DNA of 64,000 bases from Helopsaltes ochotensis (taxonomy: Eukaryota; Chordata; Aves; Passeriformes; Locustellidae): positions 295,529-359,528 of the forward strand of contig VXBM01000130.1 of the NCBI GenBank assembly GCA_013400155.1, read 5' to 3'. The notes beneath the pieces were generated by a model. The model made no database searches. It was not told where the DNA came from and worked only from the letters and a program-made list of their open reading frames with translations. The position numbers and the translations under genes were made by a program. Shown here one piece after another: positions 1 to 12,900 of this stretch; position 1 is the first letter of the stretch; every line of letters begins with the position of its first letter.

Positions 1-3000
1 CAGGTTGAGCAGTAAACTAATGGAATTTCCACTACTGGAATAATTCACAGGCTAGGCAATACCCAGGTCTGCATAAAGCTGAAAATAATATTGTTGATAT
101 ATGTGAAACCGATACAGCTGATGTAGCTGATATAAGTCATAATGCATGATAAAACCTCACAATACAAAGGAAAATGATGTCATAGATGTAGAGTCCCAGC
201 AGATGCATTTAAGCTTCTACAACAAGTACAGGCTGTGACATCCCCTTGGAAGGTCAAATGCAATTCTGTCAAACTTCTGCGGCAGGTAAAGCAACATTCC
301 TGATTTTCCTATGACATTTCCACGGAACAGGAACTTTAAAATAAACCTATAAATTTATATTAAAGTACCTGGAAGAAAAGACATCCATAGGGATCATTTT
401 TTAGCCACATTTCCTAAAGCACTGGATTCACTCATCTATATTTTATTAAATGAAAATAATTTAGTTTGAAACAGTCCAGTTGATTAAAAATCTGGTTTAT
501 AATTACTATTCAATAAACCAAGATTTCAGAATTCTTAATAAAACTGGGAAAGTTTGACTTTGAAATTCCAAGTACCAAAAACATAAAGAGTTTATTATGC
601 TTTCCTCTAAGTTTTTTGCTGAAGAATTAAAAGACTTGCAAAGTTGTATATGCATTAACTGCCTGACACAAACCAATTCAGTATGATTGAAGAGATTTTC
701 TGTGGGGGTTTGCATTAAAAATGCAAATAAGATGAAAAAGGTGTGCAAAGTAGATTAAATGATGACCAAGTGATTTTTTTTCCAAGTGCATACTTGACAA
801 TCTAGCAAACTCAATTATTCCTCCCAATCCACATTTCATACTTATATACGCATAAAACCCATTGTCTAGTGTCCTCAATGGTTTTAAAAGTTGTTATTTA
901 CCGATTTTCAAGTTGACAGTAATGTAGCCATAACTTTTGTTGGACTTCAGTTCATTAGTCTGTTCCTCCCTATGGTAATTTCATTACGTCTTCAACCTGC
1001 ATTCTAACTCCCACTGCTACAATTAGTCGTGAAATTTAAAGCTACCAGATTGCAAAGTTATGCTACCTACTACCTACTACCCAAGGGTAATTTAACCATT
1101 AATTACTGTAGCACCAGCTAACATTCCTCCCATCTAGTGAACAAGATCCTTAGAGCTCATAAACTTTCCTATATCCCTAGGTGAGTACTTTGTTGATCTG
1201 AGTCTGAATGTCCACGCTAATTTCACAATGAGTAACAGGCCTTAAATGCACCCCTTAAATTACCAAGTAATTTCAATGAAAATAAAACAAAAATGGGAGA
1301 GTTGGAATACAAAACACACCGCAGAAGACTGTCACAGAGAGCAGGACCTCTGTGATTCTGGTTGTTTTTATTTGGCTGCATTTGTCCATGAATGAAAAGC
1401 CTGAAGGGGTTATATACTGAATAAACACAAACATAAATTCTGCTGTTGAATTTAGTGGGACTATACTCACAGAGAATAAGTCTTTGAGAATTGGATCTTT
1501 CAGGAGTCAAAGGTAGGGGAAATAATGGGAACGCCACTTGTTCGCTGTTCTGATGTCACTGTTCATCGTCCATACACACATAAAGCTTGGAGAGAGGGAG
1601 GCTGAGAAGTGCTAGGGACTTGGGTTTAAGTACTTTGTCATCTTGTAGGGTTCACAATCCCACATGATCCATCTAAACTCTTCAGTTTACAGAGAGAAAT
1701 TCCAGGAACAGGAATCAGAAAACCCAGTGTCAGGCTGATCAAGAGAAAGTGACAAGTGGAAAAGGGTGTTATACCTTTTGAGATTCCTAAATCAGGCCAC
1801 TAATCAGTAGCAACTGGCTTCTATAAAGGAATGTAGAGGTTTTTACCAGACACTGAAGTACTTCTTGAACAAAGAATCTCAGAATCTCATGCATTCTTTG
1901 GGCTTTTTTTGCTTCTAAGATATTCTTTCCTGAAGCATCTTTTCTTTTAAAAGACTTTCTCCCTGTGTGGATATGTGTGTGTACATATATATATATAAAC
2001 ACACATATAGATATAATTTTGTCAGGTTTTTTTGTTTGAATACCTGCCATTCCATTAGTGACATTTTGAGCTACCACACTGGGGATCAGTGGCCTAGTGG
2101 CGCCCTTCTCCTGCAGCATACAGCAATCCAAGAGGGGAAAGAGGAGGAGACATACACTCTTTCAAGTGCATGGAATATGATGGTAAACACAGTTTACAAA
2201 AGCTAAAACATTATTGTCCATTTTATTCACAGACTTAAAACACAGTTTCAGATGGGATACTATGAAGAAAATTAACTCTGTCCCAGCCAAATTCAGTAAA
2301 AGCCGTGAAGGTTAGTTACTCCTGCTGGAATTACTGGCAGAAAAATACAGATTCTTCCTATTTCAAGAATTACATTGATGCAGAGCTCTTGGTTCATACT
2401 TTCTCTACTTCTCTTTCTTTCTCTTAGTTCTTCTCCTTTAAAACAGGAAATCCTCAGAACCTAGATTGGCAGAGCCAGCAGAAGCACAAAATGTACTGTC
2501 TAGATGTTGATGATGCTGCAGGAAACATTCTACTAAACTCACAGTAGACCTAAAGCCTAGAGACTTGTGATCTTTCCATTGTTTCTGTGACACTGGCATT
2601 CACCTAATTTCATTTGTCTGTGTTGTTTTGCTTTCTTTTTGATAGAAACAAAATCTTGCAATTCTTTCAAGGTAATATATTTTTTTCTACCAAATTCTCC
2701 TTTACCTACATCTTTCTTTCTTTCTTTCTTCTTTCCCTCTAATGCATATAGTATATATATTATAAATAAAACCCAAAATTAACCATGGGTTAATTACCCA
2801 TTATAGATTATGTGTGTTTCATAGTTTGTACTAACTATTCATTTCATACAAAGGACAAAAATGTCAGGAGATGGTAATGAGGACACTTCCCCTAAACACA
2901 CAAGAGAGCTGCTCAGAAAAAATAGAAGAGGGTGGAAATATTCTTTAGTCAGTGGAAAATGGAAAGCAAGGTTATTCTCTCCAGGAACCCAAGATTCTCT

Positions 3001-4595
3001 TTCTCTATTAAGCGACTGAACTTATTCTTTATTGCCAAAGAAGAACTAAAGCATCTAAATGCAGGAAAGATGCAAAACCACATAATTTCTTTACAGTAGA
3101 AGAAGAGAAGACTATTAAGAGCCTAACTTACACTACACAGAACTCACTTATACACTACCACAAAACATGTAATTTTTCATAAAACAATTCATTGCCTTGT
3201 GAATAATGTTCTATTAAAATTTTTTGATTTCTCTAAAATTGGAGGTTCATGGACAAGGCCATTCATTGAGGTCATTTTGTAGTTTTATGTTACTTGAGAT
3301 AATTTTCTTTTCATTCTGTCCCAATAGTGTTGTTTTCTGTTTGACTGTCTATTAGCATTGACATTTTCTCTGTAAAGATTTTTTTTTCTTCTTTTAGAAC
3401 TTGATTGGGAAAGTTTCATGGAGTTTATGCAACTTTTATCTCAAGGAATATATTCTGAATTATATTGTGCTTATTCTGTTGCTGACACTTGGTGACATTT
3501 TCTCTTTTGTTGACAGCTTTGTACTTCATTAAAAAGTAGGCTACTCAAGTGAAGGTGTTTAATTTGCTTTGTCCAGCCTTTATCATATCCAGCACATAAA
3601 GTACTCTTCTTACTTCATTCCTGCATTAGCTTTCCTCTCTGATTGCTTCTTTTCTGCTCTTTGCTTTTCTCTATGCCCTCTTTGTGAAGTATTTTCTCTT
3701 TTGTCAGCAGTTGAATCTCTCCCTACTAATTTTTTTAAGTAGTTCAGCACTATAGCAGAACATTTTGTAGCTATTTACTTTGAAGCTGTAGGCAAGCAAA
3801 GCTTGTAACAGTATGATTTGCAAGTTTCTGTCATGAAAGGTCAAACACCCAGCCTTTCAGTCTTTCTGTTTCTCTTGTTAGCATGCCAGAACTGTGATTA
3901 CTAATCCTTAAAAAATTCTTAGCGCACTGACTAAAATCCAAGATATTTTTTATCCTTACAGCTGCCACAAAGGTGAACTAGAAGAACAGAATTCTATGCC
4001 CAAATGAATGCGACTAGACCTGCAGCTTCACTGTTAATGGCAGGAAGTACAAAATACTACCAAAGAGCTTTCAGGCTGAGATAAATGACCTATCTCACAG
4101 ACACCAGAGATTAAATACCTGCCAAACTGCAAATATCATTGTCTTACAAGTGCAGGATCATAAACAACTGATGTTTATAACAGCATTTTTAAAAAGTGTT
4201 AAAGTCTGAGAATTAGACAATAAAAGTAAGTGGTTAATTGCATCTCAGTTAATGAAAATTAGAAGCTTTAAGGTTAATTTTTCTAAAATTGATGTACTTT
4301 TTCTTCTTAACCAGTGTTAGATTTCAGAATTATTATGGCAGGGAGAGGGATGATGGTAATTTATCAGTGTTAAGGATTAAAAGAAATTATGTTTTCTGAA
4401 AGCAAAGATTCAGCAATACAGCCGATATTCTGGACCGTGTTTTTTAATTTTTAACCAATGCTTTTGTAGTTTCAACTTTCATACTCAATTCAAAGTGATC
4501 CCCTGTGATGTACATCAAAGAGAAATAAAAATACCCATTGAAAAGTAACTGGATTTCCAACATGATTAAAATTTTGCAAAATTTTCCAGCTCTTG
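1..4595. other. AT-rich non-coding stretch, no gene seen
   Basis: No coding region or recognisable transposon was found here. ORFs on either strand are short, of low-complexity composition, and resemble no family I know. Minor low-complexity tracts are an alternating TA/TG tract near 1970-2010 and a TTTC run near 2712-2735. A degraded repeat below visual recognition cannot be excluded. Confidence 0.55.
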
Positions 4596-5324
4596 GCAAG
4601 GTGGTAACCAGGTGGGGCTGTAGAGGGTCTCTGTAGGAGGAGTCAGGGGTTGCTCAGTGTCAGACACAGGCAGGTTCAATCAGCTCCAATGAACTCACAA
4701 CAGGACAAAAGTGAACACATCCACCAAGCTGATGACACCTCCACGAAAACATATTCAAAAAATTCATAAAATCCCAGACAGAGAGAAGAGGAGGAGAAAA
4801 AAATAGTGAGAAACAAGAGAGAGAAAACTGATGTCAGAGAAGAAGGAGCTCAGTGGAAGAACTGATATCGCCCCTGCAGCTTGTGAAGGGTCCACACTGG
4901 AGCACAGAAGTGTGAGGAGGAAGGAGCAGTGCACAGGAGCAAAGAAACTGCCATGCACTGACTGCAAACTCCTGCACCACTTGGAGCAGGTGAGAGGAGT
5001 CAGAAATGAAAATGATGTAGAGCGTAGGAAAGGGGGGCAGGGCAGACCTGGGGGGAAAGGTGTTGCTTTAACATTTGTCTTTCTGTTTTCCACTACCCTA
5101 ATTAATAAATGCTTATTTAATTAGGAGTAGATTACTTTGTCTTTTCCCAGTTGAGCTTGTTTTGCTTGTGACAGTAACTGATAAGCAATCTCCCTGCCTT
5201 TATCTTGACTCATGAACTTTCTCCCTACCTTTCTTGCTCTTTTCTCCCCTGTCCCTTTTGAGGAGAGGGAATAAACAAACAGCCAGGTAGGTGTTTGACT
5301 GTTGGCCAGGGTCAACCAACCACA
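4596..5324 (+). mobile_element. Endogenous retrovirus LTR-like block (solo LTR or fragment)
   Basis: The 3' half has the layout of a songbird ERV LTR that I recall in general form. A purine-rich segment with 'GAAGAAGGAGCTCAGTGGA' is followed by an AATAAA-type polyadenylation signal near 5104. Next comes a segment resembling 'TTTTGCTTGTGACAGTAACTG', then 'TTATCTTGACTCATGAACTTT', and finally a terminus 'CAGGGTCAACCAACCACA' ending at 5324. The CA end and the poly(A) signal orientation give the plus strand. The 5' boundary near 4596 is a guess: I could not find a TG start with a target-site duplication matching the flank after 5324, so the element may be 5'-truncated. It contains a 97-codon ORF (4831-5124) with no known motif, which I treat as chance. 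The family assignment is from memory, not from a search. Confidence 0.55.
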
Positions 5325-6889
5325 ATGTGCTGCAAGAAAGTCAGAATGCACAGAAAAGCTTGATTCAAATATTTAGTTTATAAAAAAAGTGAGACAAAAC
5401 GAGCAATTTGTCTTTCTTAAATGTAACTTTCTGATATATATATGTGCACACATGCTTTCAGGCACAGGTTCCACCCATCCACGGATCTGATAATCATTTC
5501 TAAATGAAGACTCAAATCTTTGTTTGAGCAATCAACAGTCACCTTTTTCTAAACACAACCAGAATGCTTCCATTTCCTAAAATTGTTAAACAGTGGTTAC
5601 ACGGCATCTTTCCATGCTTATAATTTTACAGCTCAGAAAATGAGGAGAAAAACGGTAGCATTTGGATAAACACCGTTTATCCATTTTGTGGAATACCACA
5701 GTTCTAACCTAGTGTAACTAAATCTTAAAGTGTGCAAGTTTGTGTGTCTCCTACTGTGGATTTACAGGCTTAGTAGGCTATGAAAATAGATTAGGAAATT
5801 GAGTATGCTGCTCAACATTTGGTCTCTGTTTTCTGCTTCTGTTGCTTGTTTGTTTGTTTAAATAAGTTCCTGAATTTGACTAAATTTTATGTTTTTACAC
5901 ATTTTGGGTTATTTTCTGTGCTTTCTCAGTTCCTGGAATGCTAATAGCTCTGAAAATGGCCACACCCATGGACCTTATGTTCCTGTCTGTAGTACCAGGG
6001 GTAATACTGCATGTCAGTATCAAAATAAATCCCACAATAGGTTAGTTTAATCAGATTTTGACACAGATGACTGACACTGAAAACAACATGCAGCTTTGCT
6101 TGGGCCTTCCAGAAATGAAGACACACTGCCATCCAACAGGACACTGAAAGCATCAGGAAATAAAAAAAAATCTGTCAGAAGTTCTGCTTCTACCATTTCA
6201 TGAAAAGGCTAAGAGGTCCATTGACATTCCATTAACAATTTAACACTCCTCTGCTGTGGGACAAGGTCAGATATTGATGATCTGTCCCTCTGTTTTGTCC
6301 CTATATAAAATTTGTGCAATGGATGTCATTAACACATTCAGTCATTAGCACATTCGTAGCTTCAATCATGTTATCTAACATCTACTTGCTACTCAACCCT
6401 CAAGAGGAGGGGTTGACAATCTAAATCTGTGCTGGTAAACCAAGTGCTTTCCCCCACACTAATATTTCTCTGCACCTTCATGTACATTCCCACGCTAAAG
6501 ATAAATTCTGAAATAAAGCTGTTCTGTTATTTACTAGCTTGGGGTACAAATTGCATCCAAGATCTGTGGTCCCGTGAAGGTCAAAGACCCCAGAAATATC
6601 ATGACATGTCCCACGCTAGTGTAAAAAAACCCCAAATAACAGCAGTAAAAAGGGACTTTGTAGAGCTATTGTAAGGATGAATTGATGACTTGAACATGCA
6701 AATGCTTTACACTCTCTTTAGCTTTAATTTTGTTACTGTTTTCTCATGGGAAACACAAATTATATCCTTGGCTACCACTTCAGTGACATTTTGCAGGTCA
6801 TATAAAATCATATTAAAAACTTATAAAGTGCACTTTTAGAAAGGGTTTAATTCAGGCTTGATCCATTTTAAGAAATTGCATTCTCTCAC

Positions 6890-6907
6890 TATAAATCATG
6901 ATTTATA
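6890..6907. repeat. 18-bp perfect palindrome
   Basis: TATAAATCATGATTTATA reads identically on both strands with no spacer. It is AT-rich, so chance occurrence in 64 kb is possible. No adjacent gene gives it a role. Confidence 0.9.
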
Positions 6908-7425
6908 ACTTCTCCCATTAAACCTTAAGGTTTCCACAACAGCTGTCTGGTTTTAATTGCACTGCCTTTTCCAAATTAAAGCATTAAAACTTGCTTGTTT
7001 TCTACTAATGTATGTTTAAACTGATCTTTATCTTATTATTTTTTTAATTTTGAATAAAAGCCATCATACTGAAGAAATATCAAATATTTACATATTTATT
7101 AAGCCAAGGGTCGTTCTAGAGACAATTAATCACAAGAATTTTCATTTTATGGTACTGCTTACATTCTGTTAGAATTAAATTGTCATAGGTAGTGGAATTT
7201 ATAAAAGAAAATTGAGTAGAATTAATTTTTGTGATGATTCCAAATAAATGGTTTTAGGCTGGATAGCATTTTAACGGTTTGGAGATATTGAATTAAATCT
7301 TTCCAAAGTATCAAAATTCTTTTAAGACAGAAGTTGGTAGCTCTAAAGGGTAATATGTTTAAATCTTCTCTTGATTTACACTCTGAGTTTGTTTATATAA
7401 CTGCAACTGGAGAAATAACCTGGTA

Positions 7426-7453
7426 ACATTAATAGGGTTACATTAATAGGGTT
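7426..7453 (+). repeat. 14-bp tandem duplication
   Basis: The unit ACATTAATAGGGTT occurs twice in perfect head-to-tail order (7426-7439 and 7440-7453). This is typical of recent replication slippage. Confidence 0.9.
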
Positions 7454-7968
7454 AATGAGCTAAAAAAATGTCAGATTCACACCTTAGGTCCAGTGTTGCC
7501 TAACTTTGGAGATTTATTAAAAAGACATATAACACTACTCTTTGCTACATCATCTGTAGAATAATATTTCCTAGCTGAGAGCCTCAACAGATTTTTTTTT
7601 TACTTCTGGGGCACACAACATATTTCAATTCATGTCTAAAATTATCTGTACACTGTCATTAATTACAAATATTGAATTTGCATGTGTCTCCTCTGTCTTA
7701 CTCACGTTGCTCAGCAGTAATCCAAATTAGCTGTATCACTCCGATCAAATACACCAGCCATGCATTCATGCATCTGACTCTTCTCTCTTTTTTGGGGGGG
7801 ATGGTGGTCATCTTTTTCTTGACTACCAAACAGCAAGTTAAGCAACAATATGTTAGAATAAATCTTATGCAAGTAATTTATTTACAAGTTATTTTACTAA
7901 CTGGGCATCTCATGGGCCAGCTAGCGTTATTGTGCTTAAGTATAGGAACAGCGTAGTATAAGAAAATC

Positions 7969-8007
7969 CTTGGGATCATACAAGACAATGGCTTGTATGA
8001 TCCCAAG
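7969..8007. repeat. Perfect short inverted repeat (16-bp arms, 7-nt loop)
   Basis: Arm CTTGGGATCATACAAG (7969-7984), loop acaatgg (7985-7991) and arm CTTGTATGATCCCAAG (7992-8007) form a perfect 16-bp stem. Pairing stops at the next base on the outside. The stem is much shorter than a typical vertebrate pre-miRNA of about 60 nt, so it is more likely a templated inverted duplication or a cruciform-prone site than an RNA gene. Confidence 0.92.
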
Positions 8008-8299
8008 ATCATATCAAAAGATTTTAGGCTTTTCTGGGCTGCAGCACTGCTGGGTTAAGACTGTACTGTTCTCCACTCCTTGTCACTCTTCCCTTCCCTT
8101 AACATCCCCTCAGATCTACTGGCTTAATCTGGGTATCAGCACTCAACACTAGCATAAGCTAATAGTAGGGGTGTTTTCTAATAGCAGCTGGTTTTCTAAC
8201 CCAGCTAATTTTACAGAGGCAAATTAGCAGTGAGTAATTGTGCTCCTAGGTTGGCAAGTAAGTGGTGATAACTCACAGGTGTTGATAACTCTCAGAGAT

Positions 8300-8350
8300 G
8301 ATGAAGCTATGAACTATAGAAGCTATGAGATATAGAAGAAGCTATGAACC
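8300..8350 (+). repeat. Imperfect short tandem repeat (GAAGCTATGA core)
   Basis: The core 'GAAGCTATGA' appears three times at about 15-20 bp spacing, with 'ACTATA/GATATA' linkers. It looks like a small local amplification. Confidence 0.6.
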
Positions 8351-9258
8351 AACTTTTTAACCAGCTGAGCTGCATCTGGGACAATGCATCTGACTGCAAA
8401 CTCAGAAATATTGTGAGTCAGCTTTTGAGAAGAGCTGTCAGATCCAACTAAAGACTACAAAGGGTCACATATATCCATTAAAGGTAATACATAACTGTCC
8501 CACTAGATAATGCAGTCCTCTTTTTACTTATTCACTTGTTGGGCATTCATTATTAAATGAACTTAGCTTTTTTGTTTTCAAACAGCTCCAGGGTCAGTCC
8601 TGAGATTTTCATATATATTTTCTGAATACTCATACTTCAAACATGAAAAGACCAGTCATTTCTAAAGTAATTTCCAATATTAATAAAATATTTTATTGTA
8701 TAAGTGCCAACATTGTATGGTTTGACTCGAACTAAAGAGTCATTTGCAACCAGGAAGGCTTTAATTTTGGTGGTTTTTTTTCACTTTGACCATCAGTCAT
8801 TAACAGCTCTAGTGCTAAATGATGCAGATGATGTAAGTTGTATAATTTTTTGTATTTTGGTCTATACAGATGGCTGGAAAATGAAACAGCTGTATTTTTT
8901 CTGAAAGCCTGGAGGCACTGCTTCTTAGCAAAAATTCTTATGAAGGACAGGTTCAGATTTTAGGGACAATTCTATAAACTGTTGCAACAATAAATGAACT
9001 TGGATTCATCTACAGACCACTCAATGTCAAAGAAGATAAAGACATTCGAACTACTTTGTGACATAATGAGAGTTTTTAACTTCCTCTCAGTGTAAGCACT
9101 ACTTGTAAACATTTTTTTAAATCAGGAAAGGTTTCAAGGAAATCAAAAGTAATCTGAGATCGACATGAATTTTTTACACAATCGGATCTCAAAGGTTTTA
9201 TGAATGATTGAAGTGCTTTAAAAAGGATGCACATGCACTCTTCCTGTTCTAGAAGGAT

Positions 9259-9843
9259 CTTGCAGCCAGAAAGCCAGCCATTCCCTGGGCTGCATCCAAA
9301 GCCCTGTGGGCAGCAGGGGAGGGAGGGGATTCTGCCCCTCTGCTCTGCTCTGGTGAGACCCCACCTGCACGGCTGCATCCAGGTCCGGGGTCCCCAGCAA
9401 AGGAGGGACATGGATGTTGGAGCAAGTCGAAACATCTAGATGATTAGAGGGATGGAGCACCTCTCCCATGAGAAAAGGCTGAGAGAGAAGACAAGGTTCC
9501 AGGAAGACTTTATTGCAGCCTTAGAGCATCTAAAGGGGGCTCATAAAAAAGAAACATTCTATATTGGGTAGAAACCTTTCAGCAGACTCTGTTGCAAAGG
9601 TTAATGGTTTTAAACTAAAGCAGGGTGGATTCAGGCTACATATATGGAGAAAAATTTTTCCAATGAGGGTGGTAAAACACTGGCACAGGTTCCCAGAAAG
9701 GTGAGAGATGCCTTCACCCTGGAAACATTCAAAGTTAGACTGGATAGCGCTCTGAGCAACCTGATCTAGTAGAAGATGTCCCTGCTTATTGCATTTATTT
9801 TAGATAAACTTTAAAGGCCCCTTTCAACCCAAATCCTATGATC
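9259..9843 (+). mobile_element. CR1 LINE, 5'-truncated 3' end
   Basis: This GC-richer block follows the CR1 3' region (end of the reverse transcriptase plus 3' UTR). It runs in order from 'CCTGGGCTGCATCCAAA'-like sequence through 'GATTCTGCCCCTCTGCTCT', 'GGTGAGACCCCACCTG' and 'GGATGGAGCACCTCTCC' to 'GAGAAAAGGCTGAGAGAG'. It then reaches 'CTGAGCAACCTGATCTAGT' and ends 'CCCTTTCAACCCAAATCCTATGATCT'-like at about 9843. Typical CR1 insertions lack the 5' end and begin at a variable point, as here. The sequence is diverged, with small deletions and no usable reading frame. ORFs called across it (for example 9218-9469) are shadows of the dead element. Confidence 0.9.
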
Positions 9844-9880
9844 TATCCAATTTACTATTGGATTATATAAAAATGTCTTA

Positions 9881-9930
9881 TTCTTCTATCTTATAGGGCA
9901 GTTAAAATATTCTTATCTTATAGGCCAGTT
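9881..9930 (+). repeat. Imperfect ~22-bp tandem duplication
   Basis: Two units containing 'ATCTTATAGGGCAGTT' and 'ATCTTATAGGCCAGTT' lie in direct orientation with a 6-bp spacer. They differ by one substitution and a small indel. Confidence 0.75.
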
Positions 9931-12900
9931 GCTGATGAGACAGCACAGGCTTAAGACTTTCTACCTTAATGTTACTTTTCTTCAAGCGTAAATAGGAAGA
10001 ATTTGAATGCTATGATATGTCATTCTGAGAAAATTGTGAATTACACACAATAGGACTGGAAGTGATTATAACCTTTCTAGAAAAAATAGATTAATGAGAA
10101 ACTACAGAGCAAGTTATATAAAAACTATAGAAGAGTAACGACTTTTTTTATGCAATGAAGCTGCAATTGTGATGAAAGAAATCCATCTTTAGGAGAAATT
10201 TAATGAGAAAAACAGTAGCACTAATACTTTGTTTAGGCTATAACTGCATGGTGTAATAACCACTGGGTAAAGTACTGCATTTTAAATTGAATGCGCTGGT
10301 TAAAATCCACATGGTATAGGAATTGTTATTCAGTATAAGAGAAAAAAATAGGAATTTCAGAATACCAAAACCAGTGAAACTTGTGTAAAAGAGGAAATAA
10401 TATAGAAGTTAAAATAGATTCGTAAACATATTATTGCTGAGACTGTCTAGATTACAAATTGACGGAGTAGCATATTGACTTAAAATTCTGGTTTTAATGA
10501 GAAAATGGATGAAATCATATAAAATTCCATCTGCCCAACCAGAATAAGCATTCTCCAAGAATCATCCTTAATTTTCAATATTGCTTGGGCATTTTCAACT
10601 GTAGACCTTATGTGCTTTAAAGATGTAACTTGAAAATTATTTGCTTCTGAAACAGCTCTCAGTCATCAAGCTAATGTAAAGATCAGCAGGTTCAAGACAT
10701 GCAATTGGACATTTGGGGTGATTAAAAGACAATTGATGATGTGCAATAATTACATACACTTCCTGAATTGCATCTTGTGTAGGCCATTTGTGAAGTTACC
10801 CACACCGTTTAAACACCATTCTTTAGTGAACCTTCCAATTTGTAAAAGCAAAAGTTTTTTTGCAACTAAATTAAAAGAACAGAACATTTGGATCTGCATG
10901 TGAACAGATGAAAGAGGAATCCAGAAGGGTAATGCTTGGCATAGTTTTAAACTCACAGATGATAAAGCTGCAGCAGTGAGGAAATCACAACATGAGATAC
11001 AGCCAACCACCAAAGCAGTGGAATAAGACACTCGGTAAAATTTTATGTTACAAACAAAAAGAAAGTGTATGAGAACATGAGGAAGGCATAAAACAAAGCA
11101 TGGGGAAAAAAAAAGTTAAGGCCTCGATGCTTTGTAAGAGTAGTAGATGTACATTTTTCCACCTGAATAAAGTGTCAGAGTAGATCATGAGGTCCCGAAT
11201 ACTGTGTTGAACTCTCGACAAGCTCACAAAACTGTCATCAGAAGAATTTTCCTCACACATATATAGGCAGAGTATTTGCAACATATTTAGGAGGGATTGC
11301 AAATAAAACATCAGCAAAAATACAGAACCTGAGTTCACTGCTGTAAGACAGAAAAGAATGTATAGAAAATGATTTAATCATTTTACTTACTGGAATTACA
11401 CAAGCAAGCTTGAACAGCAGAAGACATTCCTCTTAGCTAAAATCTGCTTTGCAGAGAGAGAAGTAGATCTTTCTCTTTTCATTGTCATTTTCATTTTATA
11501 CTTCCAACTCTACATATAGCATGCATGCACGCTAAAACCCTCTGTCGTGTCTGTCATGTCTTTTAAATACTAATTCAAACCAATGTAAAATGCTGGTTGA
11601 GAGGAGTCTTCTGTATCATTACTTCCACCACAATATAAATTCTCATGTATATATTTTTAAATGAACATGTATCTTGTGGTTAATAGGCTAGAAATGGACC
11701 AGAAATTATTTTGTATAGAATTAGTTATTAGATATCAAAAATTATGGATAGCAAATACTAAAATACTAATGAATAACTAAACCTAGTTGTAGACTGGCCT
11801 TGTATAAGATCAACATTTTGGAAGAAAGAATTTTCCATCTACTTATTGTTGAATATTATTTTTTCAAGCAACAAAATAATTCATACAAAGCAACCCATTC
11901 ATGAACAGAAGAAGAGAGAACTCACTAAATAAAGTACTTTTAAATGATCATTTAGCTCACTCATATTTGATTGTCTTCTTGGATTTCATATTTGGAAATC
12001 CTATCTAATGAAGTTTTATCATTACTACTTTGTAGTGATTAAATACCATAATCCCCTTATTTGTGCAGATCCCTAGTGCTCCCCACTTCTATTAAAAGCA
12101 GGGTTCTAATGAACTTCATGAGTTGTCACTAGGAAATTACCACTTACAGTCTGAAATGAAGCTCAGTTCCAAGCCATTTGCATTTATGCGCTAAAACTAA
12201 ATTATTAATGTGGATTTTTACACATTTTTAGGTTTAATTTTTCAGTCTAATGAAACCATAAATTTCAAGCTTTCAAAAATATTCCTATCTCTTATTTAAT
12301 TCAGTATGTAATTGAGAACATGCTTTTGCTGATGGAGAGGCCTTTTCAAATTTGAATTCATTTGGTGTTTTGCTGAGTTAGTAGATTAAGTGCTACAGAT
12401 TGCCTGATGTTCACTACACTAAATCTTAGCTTTCAGATTTATGGAATGAAATTTCGGAATTTCACAAGGTCAAAAATATTTTTTGCAAAGGTGATAGCTG
12501 TATTTTCTGCCCTTCCTGAATGACTCCCACGAAGTGGTAACAGCTGGGAACAGTCAAAGGCAAAATTCTACTACACAAAAGTGAAATGGCAAGTTCATTT
12601 GCATATTCATTTTATAAAATGTATTCAGGAATAATACACCATTTTAAAGAGATAGATATGTTTAGTTAGTGGTACAAATACCCTAAGCAAAAAGTTTGCA
12701 TGAGGTTTATCCTTAAAGCTCAAGGTAATGTACTAAGTTGTGAACACCAGACTGACACACTGCCCTCAGTAAGAGACTTTTGGGGGGAAATAAAAGAATT
12801 CTAAACCAAAAAGAACTTTACAAATAGCCACACACATAATTTTACTTTTTTCAAGTCCAGTGCAATTTCCTCAAATCTTGCACAAGTAGATCTGTCACTC

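Larger units (their letters stand above)
5325..9258. other. AT-rich non-coding stretch with local palindromes
   Basis: No gene was recognised. The stretch holds an 18-bp perfect palindrome (6890-6907), a 14-bp tandem duplication (7426-7453), the perfect hairpin at 7969-8007 and a small imperfect tandem array around 8300-8350. ORFs of 60-94 codons (for example 7672-7956) have no family features. Confidence 0.55.

Noticed and set aside
4831..5124. 97-codon plus ORF with several cysteines and charged residues
   Set aside because: It lies inside the LTR-like block, overlaps a similar-length ORF on the other strand (4764-5093) and has no family motif.
7969..8007. The hairpin as a microRNA gene
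   Set aside because: The stem is 16 bp with no extended pairing outside it, too short for a Drosha/Dicer substrate. Kept only as a structural repeat.
9076..9469. Overlapping ORFs on both strands (up to 119 codons)
   Set aside because: They fall largely within the CR1 3' end and its edge and are shadows of the GC-rich dead element.
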